Positions 53,692 to 62,269 of a DNA stretch of 64,000 bases are shown piece by piece. Numbering within the stretch: the stretch's first letter is position 1; every line of letters begins with the position of its first letter. The DNA is taken from NCBI RefSeq assembly GCF_050875635.1, contig NZ_JBPAOH010000025.1:1-64000 (forward strand). Reading direction: 5' to 3'. The translations under genes and the position numbers were made by a program. The DNA is from Hassallia sp050875635. Its GTDB lineage: Bacteria > Cyanobacteriota > Cyanobacteriia > Cyanobacteriales > Nostocaceae. Below the pieces are notes generated by a model. It saw only the letters and a program-made list of their open reading frames with translations. It was not told where the DNA came from and ran no database searches.

Positions 53692-54141
53692 ATGGAACGC
53701 ACATTTTTAGCAATTAAGCCTGATGGGGTGCAGCGCGGACTAGTAGGTGAAATTATCCGTCGCTTTGAAACTAAAGGCTTTACTCTGGTTGGCTTGAAGT
53801 TTCTCAAACCCAGTCGGGAATTAGCCCAAGCGCACTACGATGTTCACCGCGAAAGACCCTTTTTTGCTGGGTTGGTGGAGTTTATTACCTCTGGACCGGT
53901 GGTAGCGATGGTTTGGGAAGGTGATGGCGTAATCGCCTCTGCGAGAAAGATAATTGGCGCTACAAACCCTCTGAATGCGGAACCAGGGACAATTCGGGGC
54001 GATTTAGGCGTAAATATTGGTCGCAACATCATACACGGTTCCGATGCTCCGGAAACCGCTCAAAAGGAAGTTTCCCTGTGGTTTAAGGAAGATGAATTAG
54101 TCGGTTGGCAACCCGATATTATGCGTTGGTTGCACGAGTAA
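53692..54141 (+). CDS. ndk: Nucleoside diphosphate kinase
   Basis: The 149-residue enzyme begins MERTFLAIKPDGVQRGLVGE and has the phosphohistidine in NIIHGSD plus RPFFAGLVEFI and the C-terminal KEDELVGWQPD. It transfers phosphate between nucleoside di- and triphosphates. Two ATGs are possible: 53686 abuts the GAGGAG at 53680-53685, whereas 53692 is 6 bases after it, so 53692 is chosen. Upstream, 53594-53660 is a repeat of GTTGGTGG/AACTAAC type. Confidence 0.96.
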   Translation: MERTFLAIKPDGVQRGLVGEIIRRFETKGFTLVGLKFLKPSRELAQAHYDVHRERPFFAGLVEFITSGPVVAMVWEGDGVIASARKIIGATNPLNAEPGTIRGDLGVNIGRNIIHGSDAPETAQKEVSLWFKEDELVGWQPDIMRWLHE

Positions 54142-54278
54142 TTTAGGAGGGGGGAAGGGGGATGGGGAGACAAGGAGAGGGGGGGATGGGGAGAGTGGGG
54201 GATGGGGAGAATGGGAGAAAGAATTGTCCCCTTGTCTCCTTGTCTCCTTGTCCCCTTGTCTCCCCACTCCGCCACTCC
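54142..54278. repeat. Low-complexity GGGGAGA / CCTTGTCTCC repeats
   Basis: Runs of GGGGATGGGGAGA (54150-54210) are followed by CCCCTTGTCTCCTTGTCTCC (54225-54262). The two halves are partly complementary, so a hairpin between the convergent ndk and TerC-family genes is possible. Same repeat style as 1790-1862. Confidence 0.75.
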
Positions 54279-54998
54279 TCATTTTGAAGCTTCGCTCTTT
54301 TCCGGTTCTTCTGATAGTTCTGGGGTAGTGCGCTTAGAAAAGCCCCAAGCGAAAATGAGGGCGATCGCACCAATCATCGCCCATTCTGGCGGGACAAAGC
54401 TATCGTTGACGACTTTTAACAGTAAACGCAAACCGACTAACGCTACAGTGATATAGCCTGCGTCTGCTAAATAGACATATTCATCCAACCACTTGATAAA
54501 CAAACCCGCCATATATCGCAGGGTGATAATACCAATTGTTGCGCCTGTGAGTACCAGCCACCTTTCTTGAGAAACTGCGATCGCTGTTGTCACACTATCC
54601 AAAGAAAATGCTAAATCCGTGAAAGCAATCACCGGGATCGCTTGCAATAATGAGTTAAAGCGGGGACCGTGATGCTGGTTATCTTCGCCTTCTTCTGAGG
54701 TAAAATGTTGGAATACCAGCCATAGCAGGTAAGCACCACCCAATACGTTAAATTGCCAAAATTGTTGCACCCAGGTTGCGGTGAGAATTAGGGTGATGCG
54801 TAGCACGTAGGCAACGACTAAGCCGAAATTGAGGGCTTTACGTTCGAGTTCTTTGTCATTGAGTCCTTGGGCGATCGCAGCGAGGGCGATCGCGTTGTCA
54901 GCAGATAGTACAGCCTCTAGAAAAATCAGGATGAGCAGGACTAGAGGTGCTTCGATGCTGAAGTGAAAGTGAAGATAATCAAAAATTTGGTCTAACAT
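54279..54998 (-). CDS. TerC-family integral membrane protein
   Basis: The 239-residue protein has about seven membrane helices and the two TerC signature acidic motifs EAVLSADNAIALA (near 30) and DLAFSLDSVTTAIA (near 125). Family members are proposed metal (Mn) or ion exporters and include proteins needed for thylakoid formation. It lies 37 kb from the TerY-like triad, so no operon link exists. ATG 54998. Confidence 0.92.
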   Translation of the reverse strand: MLDQIFDYLHFHFSIEAPLVLLILIFLEAVLSADNAIALAAIAQGLNDKELERKALNFGLVVAYVLRITLILTATWVQQFWQFNVLGGAYLLWLVFQHFTSEEGEDNQHHGPRFNSLLQAIPVIAFTDLAFSLDSVTTAIAVSQERWLVLTGATIGIITLRYMAGLFIKWLDEYVYLADAGYITVALVGLRLLLKVVNDSFVPPEWAMIGAIALIFAWGFSKRTTPELSEEPEKSEASK

Positions 54999-55275
54999 TC
55001 AGATTTTTTTTAAACCGCACCTTGAAAAAGTCAGTATAAGAGGAAGTGTAAATTGAAAATAAAGATTAATTTCCCTCTTTAATACAGCTTAACAGGCAAG
55101 GGGGTGATTTCTATTTCTGCTGTTAATTTTTTGAGACTCCCAAAAATCAACCTCTAAAACTAGCGATCGCATAAAACCTACATCCCTAATTCTGTGCGAT
55201 CGCCTACAGCTTACCTTAACAATATGAGCGAGTGCGATCGCTTCTGCCATAGGATTATTTATAAATCATTAAGCT
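54999..55275. other. Gap with GCGATCGC repeats
   Basis: AT-rich sequence with five HIP1-type sites within about 130 bases (55160-55260). It separates the TerC-family gene from the ZorB-like gene. No reading frame stands out. Confidence 0.5.
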
Positions 55276-55947
55276 TTATTGCTTTTTTTTCTCTAAAGAA
55301 GGATTTTGACGATATTTTTCAGCTAAATGATCACTACGAAATTGAAAGCGAAAAACTACCTTGCGATCGCCTGGGTTATCGCGAGTCTTATCAGCTTCTA
55401 TTTCTCCACGACCGGCGGCTAATATTTTTTGGCTTAAAGGTACTTGCGTTTGAAAATTCATTTCCGAGAAAATGTACCGATAAACTGAAGCCGAACGCAG
55501 TAAGCTAAGTTGTAAGTTAGTTTGGTAGTCTCCTTCAGAACTTGTGTGACCTTCTATAACTACGCGGCTAACTTCTTTCTCAAATTCAGGTTTGGAGAAA
55601 ATCACCCTGCTGTAAACAGGAATAAAGCCGCGCAGAAAGTCTTTACCTTCGGGTTTCAGTTCGGTACTTCCCTTAGCAAACAAAATCGATTCTTGGATAC
55701 TTACATCTCCTGTTTCGGGGTTTACTTTGACATTAATGTTGTTGCTTTTCATTTGTCCCACAACATTGCCAATTACCACTCTTTTTGGTGCATCTTTCTC
55801 TGCTAGCTGGAGTAGCGCAGTGATAAAAAGTAGCATAAAAAACATCAGTAAACCTGACATCAAATCGCCAATAGATAAATAGATGCTAGAATCATCATCC
55901 TCAGCAATTTCTGATTCCAAAAAATCGCCTTTGGTGAAATCATTCAT
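55276..55947 (-). CDS. ZorB-like MotB/OmpA-family stator protein
   Basis: The 223-residue protein has a short cytoplasmic start, one membrane helix (about 22-50) with a conserved ion-binding Asp, D28, in IGDLMSGLLMFFMLLFI, and a periplasmic OmpA-like peptidoglycan-binding domain (VVIEGHTSSEGDYQTNLQLS, LLRSASVYRYI, GRGEIEADKT). This is the layout of ZorB and MotB. The acidic residue after GHT is Ser here. It lies 18 bases downstream of the ZorA-like gene, and together they should form an ion-driven motor in the inner membrane. ATG 55947. Confidence 0.82.
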   Translation of the reverse strand: MNDFTKGDFLESEIAEDDDSSIYLSIGDLMSGLLMFFMLLFITALLQLAEKDAPKRVVIGNVVGQMKSNNINVKVNPETGDVSIQESILFAKGSTELKPEGKDFLRGFIPVYSRVIFSKPEFEKEVSRVVIEGHTSSEGDYQTNLQLSLLRSASVYRYIFSEMNFQTQVPLSQKILAAGRGEIEADKTRDNPGDRKVVFRFQFRSDHLAEKYRQNPSLEKKKQ

Positions 55948-55965
55948 GATGGTTATTCTCGTTAA

Positions 55966-57234
55966 CTATATGTTAGTCTGCTGTTGAAAGGTTGTATTTG
56001 CTTGTGCGATAATGTGGATAATTCCAGTCCGAGTAGCTTGAAGCATTTGCTTTTCTACTTCTGCTCGTCTTTGCAACGCTGTTTCCAATTCCTCTCTAAT
56101 TCCTCGGAATGTATCAGCCGCATTTTCTGCACTTGTTTCAAAAGCACTTTGTTGAATTGTCATTCCTTGAATACTTTGCTCGATAGCTCGATTAATATCG
56201 TGAGCGGTTTGTTCTAAAACACCTTTTGTATCTGTTTGAAATTGACTCAAAGTTTGTTTGAGATTGTTAGCGAAGTCCTGGAGGCTAACTAAAGTCTCTT
56301 TTTGAAAGTTTTGAATTGTGACGATAGAACTTGCCAAATCTTTGTGGAGAGTTAGCACAGCTTCGGAAGCTTGCTGAGTTAATTCTGCACTTTTATCTAA
56401 GCGATCGCCTATCGGTTCAAATACCTCAATTCGCAAATTTTTAATAAGTTCTTCTAAAACTCTTTGTCCCTGGTTTTCTTGGAGTTCTCTGAGTTTTTGC
56501 TGCTCTTGTAATATTCCTCGCAGTGCTGGTAAAATAACTGACTGCATCTGCTGTCCTACAGCTTCACCAATAGCTTCAGCACTCAAGTTTATCCCTGTAA
56601 ACTTGTCTGCTACAAGGCTAAGAACTTGTGCTACTTCATAGTTAGCGTTGTCTGTTGTTTCTATGGCGATCGCTTTCAACTTCTGTCTTAAATCATTACG
56701 TCGTTTCTGACGTAGCGAATCACATATAAACAAAATTATCGTGAACAAGCTACCAGAACCAAGTCCCATTAAGGAAGTAGAAAAAGCTGTTTTCATTCCC
56801 ACCAATAATTCCTTACTGGAATTCATTAGCTGCTGGGGACTTGTTGTATCTAAATTGATTCCTTGTAATCCTTGTTGAATACCATAAAACGTTCCCATAA
56901 GACCAATCGCAGTACACAAGGTAGTCACAAAGCGCAGGGAACTGCGAGGTATTGGACGCGCTAAAACAGATGGATACTTTATAAGTATGAATTTGCCATT
57001 TTTAATTTGTAGATGTTCGTCTTTCCACTGGTGAAGCTTTAAATTATCCTGTTTTTGAATTTTTTTCGGATTTCTCAAACTCTGAATTGCAGCTGCTGTT
57101 TCTCCGCATTCTGAATACCAATACTGCCATAATGTATAAAGCTCAAGAAGAGTTGCCACAAATAATACAATGGCAGCTGTCCAGTGAAAAGGCTCGCTCT
57201 TCCAAACTATGTCCCAAATTTGTGCTAAATTCAC
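55966..57234 (-). CDS. ZorA-like MotA/TolQ-family channel with long tail
   Basis: The 422-residue protein has three membrane helices: WTAAIVLFVATLLELYTLW (about 18-38), LRFVTTLCTAIGLMGTFYGI (about 99-118) and MKTAFSTSLMGLGSGSLFTI (about 148-172), the last two being the MotA/ExbB core. From about 190 to the end it is a long helical, coiled-coil tail (LVADKFTGIN, VLEELIKNLRIE, QNFQKETLVSLQDFANNL), as in ZorA of Zorya defence systems where the tail extends into the cytoplasm. No ZorC/D, ZorE or ZorF/G gene follows. ATG 57234. Confidence 0.82.
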   Translation of the reverse strand: MNLAQIWDIVWKSEPFHWTAAIVLFVATLLELYTLWQYWYSECGETAAAIQSLRNPKKIQKQDNLKLHQWKDEHLQIKNGKFILIKYPSVLARPIPRSSLRFVTTLCTAIGLMGTFYGIQQGLQGINLDTTSPQQLMNSSKELLVGMKTAFSTSLMGLGSGSLFTIILFICDSLRQKRRNDLRQKLKAIAIETTDNANYEVAQVLSLVADKFTGINLSAEAIGEAVGQQMQSVILPALRGILQEQQKLRELQENQGQRVLEELIKNLRIEVFEPIGDRLDKSAELTQQASEAVLTLHKDLASSIVTIQNFQKETLVSLQDFANNLKQTLSQFQTDTKGVLEQTAHDINRAIEQSIQGMTIQQSAFETSAENAADTFRGIREELETALQRRAEVEKQMLQATRTGIIHIIAQANTTFQQQTNI

Positions 57235-57947
57235 GCAACACCCCTTGTGATTACTGTAGTTTCAGCCATTAATGCTTTTGCCTTATTTGCTATGTTGCTT
57301 TCAACAAACTTATTTTTCCCACAAATAAGGCTGATCTAACTTTTGCGATCAAATAGCAATTTTTGACGCTGTGAGTGGGTGCGATCGCTTCTCAATACTC
57401 AAGTGTAAATAAATGCTCCTAAACGTAGTAATTCATATCTTGCACCAACGTGTTAATACTGCTTGAGGTAGTTATAATAAAAACATTTTTTATAGACTGA
57501 GCGCACGAATAAACAAGGATTTGCAGCCTGCGTAGGCAGCCTTTGTTTGTATAGCCTCACCCTTCTAGGGTGTAGGCGCAAGATGTGAGTTCATGAAGAA
57601 AGAAGGCGATCGGATCGATGTGAAGAAGTACCCACCTTTAAGCATAGGTGGGATTGAAATAAGGACGCTGTATTTTTTCGCCACGTGGGTACTCAAAATA
57701 CATCTTTTTAACGTACGGGCACAACGCCCGTTGTGCCCCTACTTTCAACCCAGAACTGAAGTTTTTATTTATACTCCAACTTCGGTTCTTTCTTCTTGCT
57801 TCTTCCTTCTTTGTAAGCGGCTCTATCCCTTAAAATAGAAGCAATGAGCGGTAAACCGCTGACTACGAACTAAGAGTACATTTTACTTAAAAGTCTAACG
57901 TTTAGAAGAGCGTAAAATTTACTGTAGAAATGTTTAATGAAACGTCT
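57235..57947. other. Repeat-rich gap with MITE-like element
   Basis: It holds a MITE-like element (57433-57588), a GCCTGCGTAGGC palindrome (about 57520-57535), a GGGCACAACGCCC palindrome (about 57718-57740) and the GAGCGGTAAACCGCT palindrome near 57845. An 81-codon frame (57593-57838) runs across these repeats and is not accepted as a gene. Confidence 0.6.
57433..57588. mobile_element. Small MITE-like element
   Basis: TCATATCTTGCACC (57433-57446) and GGCGCAAGATGTGA (57575-57588) are inverted with 12 of 14 matches; the element is 156 bp and has no coding capacity. The surrounding sequence (57395-57430 and 57845-57880) resembles the continuous repeat at 8310-8410, as if this stretch was inserted into it. 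Confidence 0.45.
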
Positions 57948-58382
57948 CTACATTATTTCTGCTAACTTTGACAACAGACTATTTGCTAAATTCAATAATT
58001 CCATATCATCTATTTCACGAGCATCATAGTTATTTTCGCTACCCGCTAAGACATTTATGACAGCATATAACTTGTCATTTTCTTCGCTCAGGCTAAGACA
58101 TTCTTCTAAATTGACTGCTATATCAAACAAAGAACGTTCTCCTAATATCTGCCTCACCCTCACAGCTACATCATCATCACTTACCAAAAATTCTTTAATC
58201 GTGTCTAAAGTTGATTCTTCTCCCCACCTTTCCAACCAATCTCCATGCACATCTTCAACATAAAGATGGACAAAATCAATTCCATAATTTAGCCAATCCT
58301 GCTGCATGTTTCGTGCCGTAGCTAAAGCTTCCGAAAATCTATCTACTTGTTGGTTGCTGTTACTTTCTCGTTGGTTAGGCAT
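57948..58382 (-). CDS. Hypothetical acidic protein, 144 residues
   Basis: ATG 58382 opens MPNQRESNSNQQVDRFSEAL. The product is acidic and all-helical by composition (YVEDVHGDWLERWGEESTLD, AREIDDMELLNLANSLLSKL), with no signal peptide, membrane helix or known motif. It stands 64 bases downstream of the 58447 gene on the same strand, so the two probably form a pair. I do not recognise a family. An immunity-like or adaptor role would fit its size and charge, but that is a guess. Confidence 0.65.
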   Translation of the reverse strand: MPNQRESNSNQQVDRFSEALATARNMQQDWLNYGIDFVHLYVEDVHGDWLERWGEESTLDTIKEFLVSDDDVAVRVRQILGERSLFDIAVNLEECLSLSEENDKLYAVINVLAGSENNYDAREIDDMELLNLANSLLSKLAEIM

Positions 58383-58446
58383 AAATTATGCTATAAGTTG
58401 ATTATTATGTAGGTTTAAAAAAATTAATATTAAAACTTTGACAATC

Positions 58447-59199
58447 TTAAAAATATTTTAAATACTTTCCGCCAGAAAGATAAGCGCTGTTAAATAGCGC
58501 CACGTTAACTAATTGGTTGATAAAATTAGCTTCTGCCGGATTGTAACTAAAAAACAGTCCTCTCTCTATTTCCCACAAGACAAGTGTATTTTTCCAATAT
58601 TGATACTTGTGCTGATTCAATTCTTCTGAGACGCTGGTAACTTGAATACAAAGTGGTTTCTGTTGACTGTTGCTGATAATTAAATCTGTTGCCATAGAAA
58701 GGTCGGCAATATAACGCTGCCAAAAACTTCCCTCTCGACGGACAATATCTTTAGCTATTAATTTAATAATATCATTATCAGCCCGATTAAACTCCCCCGC
58801 CATTAATTTTTGTCGCCAAATACAAAACTTGGGATCTGTTTCATTTATCCATTTGGGAAAAAGATACTGATACCAATATCTCTCAGTAGGTGTCATTTGC
58901 GCGAACTTTGCTTGTTGTTCTTCTTCAGTAGGTAAAGATTGAATCACCAACCAAACAGTAGAATCTGCTATCACTTCCAAGAGAAAAGCAAGGACAAATG
59001 GTTTCGCAGTCAGCGAACCAACTTTTATATCTTTTACCCAACGATTAATTTCATCTAATCTTCTCGCTAAATTGGGGTCTAGCGAGGAGGCTTGCTCAAT
59101 GAGAAATTTTAGCTTCTCCTTAATCTCTTTTGCTTGCAAACGATGCCCTAATTTCAATAACAAAAGCTCTATTATAAATTTATACCGATTTGTTGCCAA
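58447..59199 (-). CDS. Hypothetical protein, possible nuclease-like C-terminal domain
   Basis: The 250-residue protein starts at TTG 59199 (no ATG is available in frame up to the stop at 59239-59241). The N-terminal half is helical (FIIELLLLKLGHRLQAKEIK); the second half has ATDLIISNSQQKPLCIQVTS followed by HKYQYWKNTLVLWEIERGLF. The spacing of D, Q-x-T and a later helix Lys is reminiscent of PD-(D/E)XK nucleases, but the usual Lys is Thr. The family is unknown to me. Pair partner of the 57948 gene. Confidence 0.6.
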   Translation of the reverse strand: MATNRYKFIIELLLLKLGHRLQAKEIKEKLKFLIEQASSLDPNLARRLDEINRWVKDIKVGSLTAKPFVLAFLLEVIADSTVWLVIQSLPTEEEQQAKFAQMTPTERYWYQYLFPKWINETDPKFCIWRQKLMAGEFNRADNDIIKLIAKDIVRREGSFWQRYIADLSMATDLIISNSQQKPLCIQVTSVSEELNQHKYQYWKNTLVLWEIERGLFFSYNPAEANFINQLVNVALFNSAYLSGGKYLKYF

Positions 59200-59330
59200 A
59201 AAAAATTTCCGTTTAAAAAAAATATATCTTAACGTTGTTCATTGTGAGTTGCGCTTTATTTACCCTCAGGCTGGAAGGGTGGGGCTATACGAACAAAGCC
59301 CACCTGCGTGGGCTAATTAGTTTTGTAGTT

Positions 59331-59416
59331 TTGTAGGGTGTGTTATGCCGTAGGCTAACGCACCCTATTAGATTTTCGGTGCGTTATGGACTAAAGTCCA
59401 TAACGCACCCTACCAG
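59331..59416. repeat. GTGCGTTA/TAACGCACC repeats
   Basis: TAGGGTGTGTTATGCC, CTAACGCACCCTA, CGGTGCGTTATGGAC and CCATAACGCACCCTACC follow each other, forming two nested hairpins. Same family as 6259-6286 and 31096-31275. Confidence 0.7.
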
Positions 59417-59528
59417 ATTCAAGCTGCGTGGGCGAGCTTAGACGCATCTTCATATAGAAAAGGTATTAGTACAGCATTTTATTAATTTGATCGCTTTGTT
59501 AAATTTGGCAATACCCTGCAATGCCAAT

Positions 59529-59647
59529 GCATCCCGATGCAATGCCAATGCATCCCGATGCAATCTTAATGCATCCCGATGCAATCTTAATGCATCCCGA
59601 TGCAATCTTAATGCATCCCGATGCAATGCCAATGCATCCCCTTGCAT
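59529..59647. repeat. 21-bp tandem array 2 with leader
   Basis: Units GCATCCCGATGCAATGCCAA plus T and GCATCCCGATGCAATCTTAA plus T repeat five times with exact 21-base period (59529, 59550, 59571, 59592, 59613), then a decayed sixth. Each unit contains the palindrome GCATCCCGATGC. Upstream, 59467-59525 shares a leader with the array at 63840. The minus strand stays open and would encode heptapeptides (HRDALRL), the plus strand MHPDAIL, but neither has a start signal. Confidence 0.9.
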
Positions 59648-59954
59648 TTAAAAACGCTGCGCTTTTAGGCAAAAGTTTACTTAGTTATGGCGGATGTAAA
59701 CTGACTAACTTGGCAATTTGGGCGCATTTATTGGTAAAATGACGTAAGGATGAGCCTCAGAACCTCGACAATCAGCCTTAATATCGTTATTTATCGTAAA
59801 AAACCTTGTAAAACTCTCTGCGCCTGGAGCGGCTCTGGGTGAGCTTTAATAATAATACTTCAATCAAGCTTGGATATGAACTTTCAACCATGAGCCTTAT
59901 AAACTCATCAAATGCACGGCTTACCAAGTTTGAATTTGGCATTTGGCGTAGCGG

Positions 59955-62096
59955 CTACCCCCATAAAAACCTTATAAGCCTCCCCAGCCAGGAATTGCTA
60001 GTCTTTTCCTCAGTCGAGGAATTTGTGACATTTTCATGACTAGCGCTCATCTCAGCCCGTAAATATGCCAAATTTTCACGGACAGTAACTGTATTTGGAT
60101 GATTAACCCCCAAAACCCGCTCAGACAGTGCTAAAGCTTGGATATACAGCGGTTCGGCATCACTGTAGCGTCCTTGGTCAGAGTAGAGATAAGCCAAGTT
60201 GTTCAAGCTGGTGGCAACATCGGGATGTTCTTCTCCCAGGAGGCGTTTTCGCAGTGCTAAAGCTTGGATATACAGCGGTTCGGCTTCACTGTAGCGTCCT
60301 TGGGAATAGTAGAGTCCTGCCAAGTTGTTCAAGATCATGGCAACATGGGGATGTTCTTCTCCCAGGAGGCGTTTACACAGTGCTAAAGCTTGGATATACA
60401 GCGGTTCGGCATCACTGTAGCGTCCTTGGGATTCGTAGAGATTAGCCAAGTCGTTCAAGCTGGTGGCAACATGGGGATGTTCTTCTCCCAGGAGGCGTTT
60501 TCGCAGTGCTAAAGCTTGGATATACAGCGGTTCGGCTTCACTGTAGCGTCCTTGGGATTTGTAGAGTAAAGCCAAGTCGTTCAAGCTGGTGGCAACATCG
60601 GCATGTTCTTCTCCCAGCAGGCGTTTTCGCAGTGCTAAAGCTTGGATATACAGCGGTTCGGCTTCACTGTAGCGTCCTTGGGAATAGTAGAGATAAGCCA
60701 AGTTGTTCAAGCTGGTGGCTACATCGGGATGTTCTTCTCCCAGACTGGCTCTGACTACTTCTACACACTGCTTGTACCAAGGTTCTGCGATCGCATACAA
60801 ACCCTGCTCTTCATAGAATCTGCCCAAACCGGAGAAAACCGAAATTAAATCTTCATCACTCACCGCATCAGTGAGATTTTGTGCCACTTCTGTTAAATGG
60901 GGTATGGCATCTTGCACTGACTTGATGTCCTCAAGTGTGGGTGTGTCGGGTATTTCTTCGGCAATTTTTATAAATACAGCCGCAAAATTTCTTCGTAAGT
61001 CATCTGTGTTTTCTAATGCTGCTAACTTTGCCTTGAGAAATTCCCGAATTAAAGGATGTATTTTGTAGCAAGCTTGTTTGTCTGGCAGCCTTTCAATTAA
61101 ATAACGCTTGTAAAGTTGTTTTTTGGCTTCGTTAATGTCTAATGTACAATTAAGCAAATCAGTTGCAGATTCTACCCATTTCCAAGATATAACGTCTGGA
61201 GCAAATAAACTCAAATACGCTCCCACACGCTGAGTTATGGGGTTGAGTTGTTGCCAGCTTAATTCAAATGCGGCTTTCACCCCTCGCGTTGAGAAGTTTA
61301 TTGCTTCGTCTTCGAGTCGCTGGGCTTGCAGCCTTTGTAACATCTCTGCTAGAGATAAATCTGGATTTTCGAGTAAATACCGCCGTACTAATTGCAACCC
61401 CAAGGGCAGATATCCCAACCATTCGCACAATTTTTCCGCATCAACCGATTTTTCACCATTTAATGTCAGCAATTCCAAAGCTTTATCTGGTGGTAGTACA
61501 TTCAGAGGTATTTCCTGCACATTGTCGAGGTTTCGCAAGCGGGTTGTCAGCAATACGCGGAAGCGGTTAGTTGTTGGTAGTAGCGTTTGACAACTTTCCC
61601 AATTTTCATCAGTCACATCATCTAATACTACCAACACCAGCTTTTCTGCTGGTTGCCAGTTTTGCCAACACCAATCTACCTGTTCTTGAAGAGTCAGCGG
61701 TCTATCTCCCAGTTTTTGCGGTACTTCCTGCATGTATAACTGGACAATCTTTATTATCTCTGCTGCCAGATTCGATTTCGCATTTAACCAGCAAATACCC
61801 CCAGGATAATCTTTTTCATATCGTAGAGCATATTGCGTCGCGAGTTCGGTTTTGCCGATTCCACCCATACCCGCTATTGCCGAAATTGCCACAGTACCAG
61901 GTTGCTGCAATTTTTTATGCAGCGTGGTGAGTTCCTGTTCTCGTCCAACAAAGTTAGCGACGCCTCGATTAGGAATATATTTTATGGGATTTGCTGGAGG
62001 AGTTCGTTGGGATAGCCCAAAATTGAAATTTGGGTTATTAATGTTGACATTTCCGTCCTTAGTATTTATCCCTTGCCAATTTTCGTCGTTAGTCAT
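59955..62096 (-). CDS. NB-ARC/TPR receptor (NLR-like) with N-terminal amyloid-type motif
   Basis: From ATG 62096 it encodes 713 residues. Residues 5-27 (ENWQGINTKDG...NFNFG) repeat the C-terminal motif of the neighbouring 62270-62701 product. An NB-ARC domain follows: GREQELTTL, Walker A GMGGIGKTELA, Walker B LVLVVLDDV, VLLTTRLRNL and GYLPLGLQL. The C-terminal half is five or more 42-residue kinesin-light-chain-type TPRs (LGEEHPDVATSLNNLAYLYY, GRYSEAEPLYIQALALRKRL), nearly identical to each other. Such proteins sense a ligand via the repeats, oligomerise through NB-ARC and seed the effector motif. The in-frame extension to 62225 is not needed. Confidence 0.9.
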   Translation of the reverse strand: MTNDENWQGINTKDGNVNINNPNFNFGLSQRTPPANPIKYIPNRGVANFVGREQELTTLHKKLQQPGTVAISAIAGMGGIGKTELATQYALRYEKDYPGGICWLNAKSNLAAEIIKIVQLYMQEVPQKLGDRPLTLQEQVDWCWQNWQPAEKLVLVVLDDVTDENWESCQTLLPTTNRFRVLLTTRLRNLDNVQEIPLNVLPPDKALELLTLNGEKSVDAEKLCEWLGYLPLGLQLVRRYLLENPDLSLAEMLQRLQAQRLEDEAINFSTRGVKAAFELSWQQLNPITQRVGAYLSLFAPDVISWKWVESATDLLNCTLDINEAKKQLYKRYLIERLPDKQACYKIHPLIREFLKAKLAALENTDDLRRNFAAVFIKIAEEIPDTPTLEDIKSVQDAIPHLTEVAQNLTDAVSDEDLISVFSGLGRFYEEQGLYAIAEPWYKQCVEVVRASLGEEHPDVATSLNNLAYLYYSQGRYSEAEPLYIQALALRKRLLGEEHADVATSLNDLALLYKSQGRYSEAEPLYIQALALRKRLLGEEHPHVATSLNDLANLYESQGRYSDAEPLYIQALALCKRLLGEEHPHVAMILNNLAGLYYSQGRYSEAEPLYIQALALRKRLLGEEHPDVATSLNNLAYLYSDQGRYSDAEPLYIQALALSERVLGVNHPNTVTVRENLAYLRAEMSASHENVTNSSTEEKTSNSWLGRLIRFLWG
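60120..60770. repeat. 126-bp internal repeats encoding the receptor TPRs
   Basis: Five consecutive units of 126 bases contain near-identical blocks such as GCTAAAGCTTGGATATACAG and CACTGTAGCGTCCTTGGG. Differences concentrate at the same few codons (for example YYSQ, YKSQ, YESQ, YSDQ; ADVA, PHVA, PDVA). Confidence 0.85.
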
Positions 62097-62269
62097 CAGT
62101 GTGTTGGATTTGTTGGGGTTGGAAACCACGCCTACACAAACGAAACCCGCGCAGGCAAGTTTAAGATAGGTATTTACAGCAGATTGCAACAAGGTTCGGT
62201 ACAGATTATTGTAAGGGCACAACAATGTTGTGCCCCTACCTGTGTACCTCCTGCAACCTGAAAAACGCT
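62097..62269. other. Spacer between effector and receptor genes
   Basis: 173 bases on the minus strand between the small-protein stop and the receptor ATG. It includes CCTACACAAACGAAACCCGC, a member of the ACAAACAAAG hairpin family, and GGGCACAACAATGTTGTGCCC (about 62215-62235). It has no gene of its own. Confidence 0.55.

Larger units (their letters stand above)
59200..59954. other. Repeat-dense gap before the NLR-like gene
   Basis: In order: a GCCCACCTGCGTGGGC palindrome at about 59298-59314; GTGCGTTA/TAACGCACC repeats at 59331-59416; a leader-like stretch (59464-59525) and the 21-bp tandem array (59529-59647); then about 300 bases of ordinary sequence leading to the 3' end of the receptor gene. 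No gene is supported. Confidence 0.65.

Noticed and set aside
54279..54998. Tellurite resistance operon linking TerC and the TerY-like triad
   Set aside because: The genes are 37 kb apart with unrelated genes between, and TerD/TerZ-type genes are absent.
55276..57234. Complete Zorya system
   Set aside because: Only ZorA- and ZorB-like genes are present; no ZorC, ZorD, ZorE or type III effectors were found in the neighbourhood.
57593..57838. 81-codon frame between the ZorA-like gene and the 57948 gene
   Set aside because: It crosses three dispersed palindromes and has no coherent domain.
59450..59742. Frames with HRDALRL (minus) and MHPDAIL (plus) peptides
   Set aside because: Both follow from a 21-bp repeat having a period divisible by 3; composition and lack of start signals argue against genes.
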